In this document: positions 37,006 to 46,392 of the stretch, one piece after another
Position numbering within the stretch: the stretch's first letter is position 1
Layout of the letters: each line of letters begins with the position of its first letter
Source: Chloracidobacterium sp. N
GTDB taxonomy: Bacteria > Acidobacteriota > Blastocatellia > Chloracidobacteriales > Chloracidobacteriaceae
Length of the DNA stretch: 64,000 nt
Assembly (NCBI RefSeq): GCF_018304765.1
Contig: NZ_CP072642.1
Location: 789,501-853,500, forward strand
Direction: 5' to 3'
Notes under the pieces: model-generated
Databases searched by the model: none
What the model saw: the letters and a program-made list of their open reading frames with translations, nothing else
What the model was told of the DNA's origin: nothing
Program-made: the position numbers and the translations under genes

Positions 37006-39126
37006 ATGGTTGCCCTGAATGTCGTTCATGCTGCGTGTCCACATGATTGCCCGGACACCTGCGCTATTGCCGTCACCACAGAAGGCACGGGTGCGGCGCG
37101 CCGCGCCATCAAGGTCGAAGGCGATGCCCGCCACGCCGATACGGCCGGTTTTCTGTGCGCCAAGGTGTCAAAGTACCTGGAGCGCGTCTATGACCCGCGA
37201 CGGGTGCTGCACCCGTTTCGCCGCTGTGGGAAAAAGGGCGAGGGCCGGTTTACCCGCATCACTTGGGACGAGGCCATTGCCGAAATCACCGGACGGTGGA
37301 AAGACCTGATCGCAACCTGTGGGCCGCAGTGCATTCTGCCTTACAGCTACGCCGGAACGATGGGACTGGTACAGGGACAGGGCATGGACCGGCGCTTTTT
37401 CCACCGCATGGGGGCCTCCCTGCTGGCGCGTACCATCTGCGCCACGGCCGGCGCGGCCGGCTACAAGGCGACGATTGGCGCGAGCATCGGGATGGAAGCC
37501 CGGCACTTCGCCGAGTCGAAGTTCATTCTCATCTGGGGAAGCAATCCGGTCACCTCGAACGTCCATCTGTGGCGCTATGTGCTCGAAGCCAAAAAGCGCG
37601 GAGCGCGGGTCGTCACCATTGATCCCTACCGGACACGCACGGCGGCGGCTTCCGATGAACATCTGGCCATCATCCCTGGTACGGATGCGGCACTGGCGCT
37701 GGCAATGATGCGCGTCATCGTGGATGAGCAGTTGTATGACGCCGACTACGTAGCCCGCTACACGCTGGGCTTCGAGGCGCTGTGCGAGCGGTTGCAGTCC
37801 TACACGCCGGCTGCCGTCGCACCGATGGTTGGTCTCGATGAAGCCACCATCGTCGGACTGGCGCGGGCTTATGCCCGGACGCAGCCCAGCGCCATTCGGA
37901 TCAACTATGGCTTGCAGCGGCATGCCGGCGGGGGCATGGCCGTCCGCACCATTGCCTGTCTTCCGGCGCTGGTCGGGGCGTGGCGACATCCGGCCGGTGG
38001 CATTCTGCTTTCAACTTCGGGGACGTTTCCGCTCAACTACGCGGCGCTGGAGCGCCCGGACTGGATTCCGCCCGGAACGCGCACCATCAACATGACGCGC
38101 CTTGGCGAAGCCCTGATGAATCGGGATGAAGCCGGCCGCCCGGCCGGCTTTGACCCGCCGGTGCTGGCGCTTTACGTCTATAACTCGAACCCGGCGGCCA
38201 TTGCGCCCGATCAGAATCAGGTCCTCGCCGGACTGCGTCGGGAAGACCTGTTTACGGTCGTGCACGAACAGTTTTTCACCGATACGACCGATTATGCCGA
38301 CATCGTGCTGCCGGCGACGACCCAGCTCGAACACATGGATGTGGTCAAACCGTATGGGCATCTGTCGCTGATGTTCAACGAGCCGGCCATTCCGCCACTG
38401 GGTGAGGCGAAATCAAACTCCGATGTCTTTCGTCTGTTGGCGCAAGCCATGGGCTACACCGAGCCGGAGTTACAGGAAAGCGACGAGCAGCTCATCCGGG
38501 CCGTGCTGGATGTTCGTCACCCGTGGATGGAAGGCATCACCTTTGAGCGGCTGCGCGCGGAAGGCTACGTGCGGCTCAATCTGCCCAGCCCGTTTGCGCC
38601 CTTTGCCGAAGGTGGTTTTCCAACGCCTTCGGGAAAATGCGAGTTCTACTCTGAAAGCCTCGCACGCCAGGGGATGGACCCGCTGCCGGCCTATGTGCCA
38701 CCACGGGAAAACGTACACAGCAATCCACCGCTGGCGGCGCGCTATCCGCTGGCGCTCATTTCACCGCCGGCGCATAACTTTCTCAATTCGACCTTCGTCA
38801 ATCAGGATTCGCTCCGCCGCGTCGAAAAGGAACCCATCGTCGAGCTGCATCCGTCCGACGCTGAGCCACGGGGCATCCGCGACGGGCAGATGGTCCGGGT
38901 GTTCAACGACCGGGGGGCCTTTTGCGTCCGTGCGCGGGTTTCCGGGCGAATCCGGCCGGGTGTGGCCTATGCGCCCGGCATCTGGTGGGCCAAGTTCAGC
39001 CCCGATGGCCGCAACGTGAATGCCACCACGGGGCAGGCGCTGACCGACCTTGGCGGCGGTGCTACCTTTTATGATGTCCTGGTGGAAGTGGAACCGCTTG
39101 ACGCTCAGGCGCGAGCGTTGCTCTGA
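37006..39126 (+). CDS. Molybdopterin-dependent oxidoreductase with N-terminal 4Fe-4S site
   Basis: This 706-residue protein starts with the iron-sulfur motif ACPHDCPDTCA (Cys11, Cys15, Cys19) and a fourth Cys in FLCAK. The molybdopterin domain follows (LPYSYAGTMGLVQGQGMDRRFF, IWGSNPVTSNVHLW, IDPYRTRTA, PGTDAALALAMM). The C-terminal cofactor-binding barrel contains DGQMVRVFNDRG and NATT. There is no Tat signal, so it is probably cytosolic. The family is common in bacteria and usually annotated only generically; the substrate is unknown. The open frame extends upstream to 36814, but the Fe-S motif sets the start at 37006. Confidence 0.9.
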   Translation: MVALNVVHAACPHDCPDTCAIAVTTEGTGAARRAIKVEGDARHADTAGFLCAKVSKYLERVYDPRRVLHPFRRCGKKGEGRFTRITWDEAIAEITGRWKDLIATCGPQCILPYSYAGTMGLVQGQGMDRRFFHRMGASLLARTICATAGAAGYKATIGASIGMEARHFAESKFILIWGSNPVTSNVHLWRYVLEAKKRGARVVTIDPYRTRTAAASDEHLAIIPGTDAALALAMMRVIVDEQLYDADYVARYTLGFEALCERLQSYTPAAVAPMVGLDEATIVGLARAYARTQPSAIRINYGLQRHAGGGMAVRTIACLPALVGAWRHPAGGILLSTSGTFPLNYAALERPDWIPPGTRTINMTRLGEALMNRDEAGRPAGFDPPVLALYVYNSNPAAIAPDQNQVLAGLRREDLFTVVHEQFFTDTTDYADIVLPATTQLEHMDVVKPYGHLSLMFNEPAIPPLGEAKSNSDVFRLLAQAMGYTEPELQESDEQLIRAVLDVRHPWMEGITFERLRAEGYVRLNLPSPFAPFAEGGFPTPSGKCEFYSESLARQGMDPLPAYVPPRENVHSNPPLAARYPLALISPPAHNFLNSTFVNQDSLRRVEKEPIVELHPSDAEPRGIRDGQMVRVFNDRGAFCVRARVSGRIRPGVAYAPGIWWAKFSPDGRNVNATTGQALTDLGGGATFYDVLVEVEPLDAQARALL

Positions 39127-39143
39127 ACGTTGCAGGGAGGAAG

Positions 39144-41051
39144 CTAGTCCGCTATCGGCGTAAGTTGCCAGAGGTGGATGAGGGCATCTGCTCCGCCGGA
39201 GGCCAGATGCCGGCCGTCCGGCGCAAACGCCAGGGATTGCGCTGCGCCATCGTGGGCCTCGACGGTGACAAGGTTGGTGAAATCCTGCGTGGACCAGAGC
39301 TTGATGACACCATTCCAGTCACTGGAGGCGAGCCACCGGCCATCGGGCGAAAGCGTCAGCGCCCGGATGGCTTCGAGATGGGCTTCGACCGTCTGGAGCG
39401 GGCTGGTTTCAGTGGCGTGCCAGAGGCACAACTGTCCGTCCCGGCCGCCGGAAACCAGGCGGCCGTCGGGCAGATAGACCAGTGACGTTGGCGCATGGCC
39501 GGACCGCCGCAGCATGGTCTGTTCCGTTTTGGAAATCAGGTCCCAGAAGTGAATGGCATCATCGGCGCCGCCGGAAGCCAGCGTATGCCCGTCCGGGGAG
39601 AGCGCCAGCGCGTCAATGGTTTTGATGTGGCCGAGAAAGGAAGCAATCTGGCGTTGCCGCAGGGCGTCCCAGATTTTCACTTCCGTGTCAAACGCCGTGA
39701 TGAGCCAGCGGCCGTCAGAAGCAAACAGCAGGGCGCGCACGGCCGTCCGGTGCCCGAAGGAAGCAATTTCAGTGGCATCGCGCAGCGTCCAGAGTCGGGC
39801 CGTGCCGTCGGCCCCGCCGCTGGCCAAGCGGAGTCCATCCGGGGCAATGGCCACGGCATTGACCGAGTATTCGTGGCCGCTGAACAGTCCGATTTCACGG
39901 TGTGTCCGCAGGTCCCAGAGGCGAACGCTCCCATCGCCGCTGGCCGAGGCCAGCCAGTCACCACTGCCGTGGTAGGACAGGCTCTTGACGACGTGTTCAT
40001 GCCCGGTCAGGGTGGCGACCAGTTTCAACTCGACCGGTTTTATCTGCGACAGATCGAGGGTGGGGAACGTGGCCGAAATCTTGGCGATGTTGAGTGCGGC
40101 GGCTGTTTCCTCGGCTTCCCGCAGGGCGTGCTCAAATTCCTGGCAGAGCAGAAGGGCCGTTGGCTGCCGCCGTTCACGCGCTTTCGACAGCGCCTTGAGC
40201 ACGACGCGCTCGATTTCTTCGGGAATGTCCGGGCGCAGCCGCCGCATCAGCGGCGGCGGGTCAACCGCATGCTGGATGATGACGGCCGATGGCGTCGGCG
40301 CATCGAAGGGGACGTGGCCGACCAGCAGTTCGTACAGCGTGACGCCGAGTGAGTAAATGTCCGATGTCCGGTCGAGTTCTTCGCCCCGGCACTGTTCCGG
40401 CGACATGTAGTGTGGCGTACCCATCACCAGTCCCGGCTCGGTGAGGTTGGAAACCGTAGTCCCGGGCCGTTCCTTGAGCTTGGCAATGCCGAAGTCCACG
40501 ACCTTGACGATTTCTTCGCCGGTTTCGGGCTTGCTGAGCAGGATGATGTTGTCCGGCTTGATGTCCCGGTGGACGACGCCGGCTTCGTGCGCCGCATGGA
40601 TAGCCTGGCAGACGGGCCGCAGAATGGACACAATCCGCTGCGGCGACAGCCGTTCGTGGCGTTCCAGTTCTTCGCGCAGGGAATGCCCGGTCAGCAGTTC
40701 CATAGCGAGGTACGCCTGGCCGGTCGGCAGGATGCCAAAGTCATATACACTGATGACATTGGGATGGTTGAGCCGCGCCGCCGCCCGTGCTTCCTGGCGG
40801 AAGCGCTCCAGGGTTTCCTGGTTGGAGACAAAATCAGGCAGCACGATCTTCAGGGCAATCGTGCGGTCGAGTTCCAGATGCGTCGCCCGATAGACCGAGC
40901 CCATGCCGCCCTGGCCGATGAGGGCGTCGAGACGATACTTGCCGCTGATGATGCGTGTTCCGGGAAAGGCCTCGGCCAGAAATATCCCGTCTTTTGTGCA
41001 GCGCAAATCGGTGTCGTCGTAACACTGCTTGCAGACCGGGCAATATCGCAT
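39144..41051 (-). CDS. Zinc-ribbon Ser/Thr protein kinase with C-terminal WD40 repeats
   Basis: This 635-residue protein begins with a zinc-ribbon-like MRYCPVCKQCYDD segment and a further Cys. A complete Hanks-type kinase domain (about residues 35-300) has IGQGGMGSVYRA, the ALKI lysine, HRDIKPDN, DFG and GTPHYMSPEQ. A linker leads to six or seven WD40 repeats (about residues 365-635), such as LTGHEHVVKSLSYHGSGDWL and LASGGADGTARLWTL. No TM helix is obvious, so it is likely cytosolic. Upstream open frame to 41147 is unsupported. Confidence 0.93.
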   Translation of the reverse strand: MRYCPVCKQCYDDTDLRCTKDGIFLAEAFPGTRIISGKYRLDALIGQGGMGSVYRATHLELDRTIALKIVLPDFVSNQETLERFRQEARAAARLNHPNVISVYDFGILPTGQAYLAMELLTGHSLREELERHERLSPQRIVSILRPVCQAIHAAHEAGVVHRDIKPDNIILLSKPETGEEIVKVVDFGIAKLKERPGTTVSNLTEPGLVMGTPHYMSPEQCRGEELDRTSDIYSLGVTLYELLVGHVPFDAPTPSAVIIQHAVDPPPLMRRLRPDIPEEIERVVLKALSKARERRQPTALLLCQEFEHALREAEETAAALNIAKISATFPTLDLSQIKPVELKLVATLTGHEHVVKSLSYHGSGDWLASASGDGSVRLWDLRTHREIGLFSGHEYSVNAVAIAPDGLRLASGGADGTARLWTLRDATEIASFGHRTAVRALLFASDGRWLITAFDTEVKIWDALRQRQIASFLGHIKTIDALALSPDGHTLASGGADDAIHFWDLISKTEQTMLRRSGHAPTSLVYLPDGRLVSGGRDGQLCLWHATETSPLQTVEAHLEAIRALTLSPDGRWLASSDWNGVIKLWSTQDFTNLVTVEAHDGAAQSLAFAPDGRHLASGGADALIHLWQLTPIAD

Positions 41052-41198
41052 GGTGCTATCCGAGGAAGGGATCAGACGGTGAACGCAGCATAGGCAGGCC
41101 ACTGGGCCGGTGTCCAGCATTGTCTTCGGGCAATGATATTGGTGCACGTCTGCGCCGGATTCAACACCGGCCGTCCTGGCGCCGGGCGGCGTGGCTTT

Positions 41199-41441
41199 TC
41201 AGTCCGGGGGCAGGGTGTCGTCCTCGGCGGTGATGTCGGTTTCCATCTCCGCTGGGTTTTCTGCCAGCTCAAGCTGAATGAAGCGCAGCTTGACGGCGGC
41301 CACGTTGAGCGCATCACAGGCGGCATCAAACAGTTCAAAGCCGGCCCGTCCGGTGAGGATGTCCTGCACAAGCTGCGTGGCTTCCTGCAACTGCGCATAG
41401 GCTTCGACCATGAGTTGTCGGTGTGCGGGGCTAAGGGACAT
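41199..41441 (-). CDS. Small helical protein of unknown function
   Basis: This 80-residue acidic protein has predicted helical sequence (HRQLMVEAYAQLQEATQLVQ, then DAACDALNVAAVKLRFIQL). Its start overlaps the end of the rqcP-like gene by 11 bp, so the two are probably co-translated. I recognise no family; it is too unlike XseB to call it that. Confidence 0.6.
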   Translation of the reverse strand: MSLSPAHRQLMVEAYAQLQEATQLVQDILTGRAGFELFDAACDALNVAAVKLRFIQLELAENPAEMETDITAEDDTLPPD

Positions 41442-41736
41442 CTTCCACCGGCGTCAGGGGTGCTTCAGCCAAAAACTCTTCGGCCAAAAGCTCTTCGGAG
41501 AGCCGTTCGTAGAGCGCCGCCGGCGCTTTGACGCTTTTCGTTTCCGGGACGGCCAGCACGCGCACGACAAGCCGCCGGCGGCGCAGGTGCAGCGTCAACG
41601 TGTCGCCGGGCCGGACCGGCCGTGAGCTTTTTGCCGGAAGCCCGTTGACGAGCACGGCCCCTGCTTCACACAAATGCTGCGCCACGGTACGCCGTGGCAC
41701 GAGCCGGCTGACTTTGAGGAACGAGTCAAGGCGCAT
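41431..41736 (-). CDS. S4-domain RNA-binding protein, RqcP/Hsp15-like
   Basis: This 101-residue protein begins with the S4 fold MRLDSFLKVSRLVPRRTVAQ, then AVLVNGLPAKSSRPVRPGDTL. The N-terminus closely follows RqcP (YabO), which binds stalled 50S-nascent-chain complexes in ribosome quality control. Hsp15 is the alternative in proteobacteria. A short Glu/Leu-rich tail follows the domain. It sits in a minus-strand run downstream of the crotonase, 16 bp away. Confidence 0.82.
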   Translation of the reverse strand: MRLDSFLKVSRLVPRRTVAQHLCEAGAVLVNGLPAKSSRPVRPGDTLTLHLRRRRLVVRVLAVPETKSVKAPAALYERLSEELLAEEFLAEAPLTPVEDVP

Positions 41737-41752
41737 GGGCGGTGGCTTCCGG

Positions 41753-42535
41753 TCAGTGGTGTTTCCAGTTGGGTTTCCGTTTTTCCCGGAACGCCAGCAG
41801 CCCTTCCTGCACGTCGCTATAGCTCATCAACTGGTTGAGATACTGGTCTTCGACGGCCTGCATGGCCGCTTCGATGTCGTGAAAATACGCCGTATGCAGC
41901 GCACGCCGGGCGGATTCCAGCACCGGCGCACTCCAGCCGCGCAGAACGGCCAGCAGTTCTTCGGTTTTGACAGCGAGTTGCTCCGGCGGGACGACGTAAT
42001 CCACCAGTCCCACGCGCTGGGCCTCGGCGGCGTCAAGCACTTCCGACAGCAAGACCATCCGCAGGGTGCGGTGCCAGCCGATGATGCGCGGCAGGAGCAC
42101 GCTGGACGTGGCGGGATATAGCCCAAACCGGATTTCCGGTTGCCCAAAGGTTGCCGTCGCCACGGCGATAACCAGGTCACAGTACGCCACAAGTTCACAG
42201 CCCATGCCGAAAGCCTGCCCCCGTACGACGCCGACCACCGGCTTGGACAGCGTCCGCAGGTTGCGGTAGATGGTGTGAAATTCCTGAAGCGTCTGGTAAG
42301 CCGTGGAAGGCTTGTGGTCTTCGACCGAAATGCCGGTTGAAAAGGCCGTGCACTCCGGTTCGGTGGTGATGACGATGGCATGAAAGCTGTTGGCCGGCTT
42401 CCGCCCCAGCGCGTCGAGAAGCTGGTTGATTTCGCGCATCATCGCCAAACTCAGGACGTTGAGCGGTGGGGAAGCCAGTGTCAGGAAGGCAATGTGGTTT
42501 TCGATAGCAAGGCGTGCAAGAGGCATGGCAGTCAC
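41753..42535 (-). CDS. Enoyl-CoA hydratase/isomerase (crotonase) family protein
   Basis: This 260-residue protein has the crotonase fold: NVLSLAMMREINQLLDAL, an oxyanion-hole region AFSTGISVEDH and GQAFGMGCELVAYCDL, then FGQPEIRFGLYPA. The catalytic Glu of hydratases at the PEI/L position is present as Glu in QPEIRFG. The substrate cannot be assigned. Its start overlaps the upstream thioesterase-like gene by 4 bp, which suggests joint acyl-CoA metabolism. Confidence 0.88.
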   Translation of the reverse strand: MTAMPLARLAIENHIAFLTLASPPLNVLSLAMMREINQLLDALGRKPANSFHAIVITTEPECTAFSTGISVEDHKPSTAYQTLQEFHTIYRNLRTLSKPVVGVVRGQAFGMGCELVAYCDLVIAVATATFGQPEIRFGLYPATSSVLLPRIIGWHRTLRMVLLSEVLDAAEAQRVGLVDYVVPPEQLAVKTEELLAVLRGWSAPVLESARRALHTAYFHDIEAAMQAVEDQYLNQLMSYSDVQEGLLAFREKRKPNWKHH

Positions 42536-42957
42536 CGTGACATCAAGCGTTTTTGTGCGCCGGCCAGCAGGCGTTCGACCGTGACGATGGCGCGGGTGTG
42601 TTCGCCTTCGCCGATTTTACCGGCCGGGTCAAAGGCTTCGACGCGAAACCGATGAAATTTTCCGTCGTTTCCAAGATAGGTTGCCGTGGCCGTGACCGTC
42701 GCGCCAACTGGTGTCGGAGCCAGATGGCGTACGTTGACTTCCACGCCGACGGAAAGTTCACCCGCCGCCTGGATACGCTCCAGCATCCGCCCACAGACAA
42801 GTTCCATCAGGGCAATCATCCGAATGGTGGCAAACACATCAATGTAGGCATCCTGGTAGCTTCCGTCCCTCCACTCGGCCGACAGGCCGTGCGCGGTATC
42901 GTGTTTGGTGACGACGTAGGTGACGGTTTCGGTCTGTCCGACGGCAAGCATTGGCAA
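42532..42957 (-). CDS. Hot-dog fold thioesterase, FlK-like
   Basis: This 141-residue protein resembles fluoroacetyl-CoA-thioesterase-like hot-dog proteins: MLAVGQTETVTYVV, a helix IALMELVCGRMLERI, and SVGVEVNVRHLAPTPVGATV. It probably hydrolyses a short acyl-CoA or removes an unwanted thioester. It is translationally coupled (4-bp overlap) to the crotonase downstream. Confidence 0.8.
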   Translation of the reverse strand: MPMLAVGQTETVTYVVTKHDTAHGLSAEWRDGSYQDAYIDVFATIRMIALMELVCGRMLERIQAAGELSVGVEVNVRHLAPTPVGATVTATATYLGNDGKFHRFRVEAFDPAGKIGEGEHTRAIVTVERLLAGAQKRLMSR

Positions 42958-42983
42958 ACTCCATGCAACTGGCAGCTTGCGGG

Positions 42984-44543
42984 CTACTTCCAGTAACTCC
43001 GGTCAAGACTGCGGTACTGAATGGCTTCGGCCACGTGGTGCGCCGCGATGTTGGTTGCGCCTTCAAGGTCGGCAATGGTCCGGCTGACCTTCAGGATGCG
43101 GTCATACGCCCGCGCCGAAAGCCCCAAGCGTGCCATAGCCGTCTCCAGCATCTGCCGGCCGGCACTGTCAAGCCGACAGTAGCGCCGGATAGCCTGCGGC
43201 GTCATGTGCGCATTGCAAAACATGGCTGGCTTTGTCTTGTCGCGTGTTCTGAAGCGTTCGAGCTGGCGTTCGCGCGCCCGCATCACCCGCGCCCGGATGG
43301 TGGCGGAGTCTTCACCGGGCGCATCGGTGGCCAGTTCCCGGAAATGAACGGCCGGAACGTCCACGTGAATGTCAATCCGGTCCAGCAGCGGGCCGGAGAT
43401 TTTGGCGACATACCGTTGAATCTGGGCCGGCGTGCACTGGCATTCGCGGGTGGGGTCGTTGAAAAAACCACATGGGCAGGGATTCATCGCCGCCGCCAGC
43501 ATGAAGCGCGCCGGAAAGGTCAGCGACATTGCCGCCCGTGAAATCGTCACCTTGCCGTCTTCAAGCGGCTGGCGCAGCACTTCGAGCGCATTGCGGTCAA
43601 ATTCGGGGAGTTCATCCAGAAACAGGACGCCGTGGTGCGCCAGACTGACTTCTCCTGGACGCGGAGCCGCCCCGCCGCCAATGAGACCGGCATCCGAAAC
43701 GGTGACGTGGGGGTTGCGAAAAGGACGCTCGCACACCAGACCCTGCCGCTGCGTCAACCCGGCGACGCTATGGATGCGCGTCACGTCAAGGGCTTCCTCG
43801 AAGGTCAACGGCGGCAGGATGGTCGGAATCCGACGGGCGAGCATCGTCTTGCCTGAACCCGGCGGCCCGATCATCAGGATGTTGTGCCCGCCGGCGCAGG
43901 CCACCTCGATGGCACGGCGCACGTGCAGTTGCCCGCGAATGTCCCGGAAGTCCGCGTGGCCGTCGGTGGTTGCCGCCAGCATGGCCGAGACATCCACGGT
44001 GAACGGCGGCGGCAGCGGATCGCTTTCCAGCAGGTTCAGCACATCCGCCAGGGAATCCACCGGATAGGTGGCCAGACCGCTGACCACGGCCGTTTCGGGG
44101 GCGTTGTCGCGGGGCACAACCATGTACCGCAGGCCGTTTTCCCGTGCCTTGAGCGCCATGGAGAGCGCACCTTTGACAGGGCGCACCTGGCCGTCCAGGG
44201 ACAGTTCGCCGACAAACAGCGTCTCCGCCACATACCGGCCGCGCCAATCGCCGGCTGCCCCAAGCACGCCAACCGCAATCGGCAGGTCAAACCCGGAGCC
44301 TTCCTTGCGCAGGTCGGCCGGGGCGAGATTGACGGTCATCCGCTGGTTTGGAAACAGATACCCGCAGTTGGCAATGGCGGCGCGAATCCGCTCACGGCTT
44401 TCCCGGACAGCCGCATCCGGCAGACCAACCATGGTCACAGTGGGCTGGCTGTCGCCCATGTGCGGCGTAAGGTGGACTTCGACTTGTACCAGGTGGGCGT
44501 CAATGCCAAAGACGGCCGCACCGAACGTTTTGAACAGCGCCAT
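42984..44543 (-). CDS. comM: ComM/YifB-type Mg-chelatase-like AAA+ ATPase
   Basis: This 519-residue protein starts at 44543 ([17 protein letters not shown]). It has the N-terminal Lon-protease-like domain ([38 protein letters not shown]), then Walker [14 protein letters not shown], Walker [10 protein letters not shown] and a C-terminal Mg_chelatase_C region with a CNAHM segment. ComM is a helicase that aids branch migration during natural transformation. It is not chlorophyll-specific. Upstream open frame to 44978 lacks similarity. Confidence 0.94.
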   Translation of the reverse strand: MALFKTFGAAVFGIDAHLVQVEVHLTPHMGDSQPTVTMVGLPDAAVRESRERIRAAIANCGYLFPNQRMTVNLAPADLRKEGSGFDLPIAVGVLGAAGDWRGRYVAETLFVGELSLDGQVRPVKGALSMALKARENGLRYMVVPRDNAPETAVVSGLATYPVDSLADVLNLLESDPLPPPFTVDVSAMLAATTDGHADFRDIRGQLHVRRAIEVACAGGHNILMIGPPGSGKTMLARRIPTILPPLTFEEALDVTRIHSVAGLTQRQGLVCERPFRNPHVTVSDAGLIGGGAAPRPGEVSLAHHGVLFLDELPEFDRNALEVLRQPLEDGKVTISRAAMSLTFPARFMLAAAMNPCPCGFFNDPTRECQCTPAQIQRYVAKISGPLLDRIDIHVDVPAVHFRELATDAPGEDSATIRARVMRARERQLERFRTRDKTKPAMFCNAHMTPQAIRRYCRLDSAGRQMLETAMARLGLSARAYDRILKVSRTIADLEGATNIAAHHVAEAIQYRSLDRSYWK

Positions 44544-44730
44544 GGGTGCAACGGATATGACCAGACTGCGAGACCTTGAAACTAGGTTTTCCACGGCCGA
44601 CGCGCAAGCCAAAAACTGCTGCGGCCGGCCGGTTGCACTTGGCAGCCCGACTTGATTGAATCGGGGCCGTCTGGCGTTCCCACCCGTCGCGTTGCTCACC
44701 CTGCACCGTGTGTCCGTCAAGTGTTTCCTG

Positions 44731-45594
44731 ATGCTGCCTGCACTTCTTTCTGACAGCCTGCGCCGGGCAACGTCCGGGGCAAAGTGGGCCTTGCTGCTGA
44801 CGCTGGTCAACCTGGGGCTATCCGTACTGGCGCTGCTCCCGGTCATTCTCTGGCTCAGTGCGGTCAACAGCGCCTCGTTGTTTGCCGAACGTCTGCTGAA
44901 GGACACCCTCGACATCGAATGGCTGTTCGTGGCGCTCCGCATCGGGAAAAGCGCCTTTCCCATCCGTCTGGCCATCACCTCTGGACTCGCCCTGCTGATC
45001 GGCTACCTCATCATCACATTCCTGTCCGGCGGCATCATTGCCACTTTTGCGCCACGCGAAGCGCCGCGCGCGTTCTGGGCGGACTGCCGCCGGTATGCGC
45101 TGCCGCTGTTGGCGGCCGGGCTGCTCACGGGGCTGCTGCTCGCCATAGCCGGCGGTGTGCTGGTGCTGTCCTGGGGGCCGCTGTACAGCCTCGTGACCGA
45201 AAACCAGACGACGCCGTGGCGCGCTGACCTCATGCAGTGGCTTGGCCTTGGCACCGGGCTGGCGATGTTCTGGAGCATTCATCTGGTGATGGACTACCTC
45301 AAGCTGGCGCTGGTGGTGCATGCGCCGCAGCGGTCGTGGAAGGGCCGCCTACGGGCATGGTGGGGGCTGTTTGTCCACCGTCCGGGCACGACCATCGGGT
45401 TGTATCTTGCGACGACGCTGTTGTGGCTGCTCGTCATCGGCAGCCTGCTGTGGCTGATGGGACAGGTGACGCCGGTGACCTGGTTTTCCGCGGCCCTGCT
45501 GGTGCTGCTCAGCCAGATGCTGGTGTTTGCCCGGCACTGGGTGCGGCTGGTGTTCATCGCGGGCGGGTGCCGTTTGCTGGAAACCGTGCCGTAA
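44731..45594 (+). CDS. Polytopic membrane protein of unknown function
   Basis: This 287-residue protein (from ATG 44731) has about six hydrophobic helices, such as [24 protein letters not shown] and [21 protein letters not shown] read in parts. No enzyme motif is seen. The layout resembles generic DUF-type membrane proteins with a cytosolic linker after helix 4. It ends 8 bp before the SGNH-hydrolase gene and is probably co-transcribed with it. Confidence 0.65.
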   Translation: MLPALLSDSLRRATSGAKWALLLTLVNLGLSVLALLPVILWLSAVNSASLFAERLLKDTLDIEWLFVALRIGKSAFPIRLAITSGLALLIGYLIITFLSGGIIATFAPREAPRAFWADCRRYALPLLAAGLLTGLLLAIAGGVLVLSWGPLYSLVTENQTTPWRADLMQWLGLGTGLAMFWSIHLVMDYLKLALVVHAPQRSWKGRLRAWWGLFVHRPGTTIGLYLATTLLWLLVIGSLLWLMGQVTPVTWFSAALLVLLSQMLVFARHWVRLVFIAGGCRLLETVP

Positions 45595-45602
45595 GGTGTG
45601 GA

Positions 45603-46322
45603 ATGAAACGGGCCGGACGCCGGTGGGTGGGGTGGTGGAGTTCGGTGTGCCTGACTGTTGCCGTTGGCTGCTTTTCCAGACCACTGCCCGCACCGCAGCC
45701 GGCGTCAGACGTGGGAAAGGGTGTCGTCATGAAGCGTTACCTGGCTCTGGGGGATTCCTACACGATTGGGGAGGGGGTGGCTGAACCGGAACGTTTTCCC
45801 GAACAGCTTTGCGCCGCCCTGCGCCAGCGCGGGCAGAACTGGGACGCGCCACACATCATTGCGCGTACCGGCTGGACGACCGATGAACTGGCAGAAGCCA
45901 TTGCTGCCCATCCGCCGGCAGGACGCTTCGATCTGGTGACGCTGCTCATCGGCGTCAATGACCAGTACCGGCGGCAGACACCGGAAGCGTACCGTCCCCG
46001 GTTCCGCGCGCTGCTTCAGCAGGCCATCGCCTTTGCCGGCGGACAGCCCCGGCAGGTCATCGTCCTTTCCATTCCTGACTGGTGTGTGACGCCATTTGCC
46101 GCCGAACAACACCGGCAGAATGAAGGCCCCGTCATTGACCGGTTCAACGCCGTCAACCGTGAGGAAACGCTGGCGGCTGGAGCGCACTACGTGGATGTCA
46201 CGGCCATTTCGCGCCGGGCGGCGCAGGAAACCTCCCTGCTGGCGGCCGACGGACTGCATCCTTCGGGCAACATGTACGCGCTGTGGGTGGCGGCCGCTCT
46301 GTTGTCCGTTCCGCTGGAGTAG
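45603..46322 (+). CDS. SGNH/GDSL-family hydrolase, probably secreted or lipid-anchored
   Basis: This 239-residue protein has an N-terminal hydrophobic segment ending in VAVGCFS, a possible lipobox although the -3 residue is Ala. The SGNH blocks follow: block I ALGDSYTIGEG with the nucleophile Ser, block III IGVNDQ with the Asn, and block V DGLHPSGN with Asp and His. The Gly of block II lies near RTGWTTDE. It likely hydrolyses an ester or lipid in the envelope. A downstream ATG at 45729 (MKRYLALG) could give a leaderless form. Confidence 0.85.
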   Translation: MKRAGRRWVGWWSSVCLTVAVGCFSRPLPAPQPASDVGKGVVMKRYLALGDSYTIGEGVAEPERFPEQLCAALRQRGQNWDAPHIIARTGWTTDELAEAIAAHPPAGRFDLVTLLIGVNDQYRRQTPEAYRPRFRALLQQAIAFAGGQPRQVIVLSIPDWCVTPFAAEQHRQNEGPVIDRFNAVNREETLAAGAHYVDVTAISRRAAQETSLLAADGLHPSGNMYALWVAAALLSVPLE

Positions 46323-46392
46323 CTTCGGCGGTGTGATTCCCGATACACTTTCCGCACCACAACGACTTTGATCTTCTTCCCGGAGCCAGCCC

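Noticed and set aside
41199-41441. Exodeoxyribonuclease VII small subunit (xseB)
   Set aside because: Size is right but the conserved XseB helices and motifs are not present.
42984-44543. Magnesium chelatase for bacteriochlorophyll synthesis
   Set aside because: The Lon-like N-terminal domain and full-length match identify ComM/YifB, a DNA-transformation helicase, not BchI.
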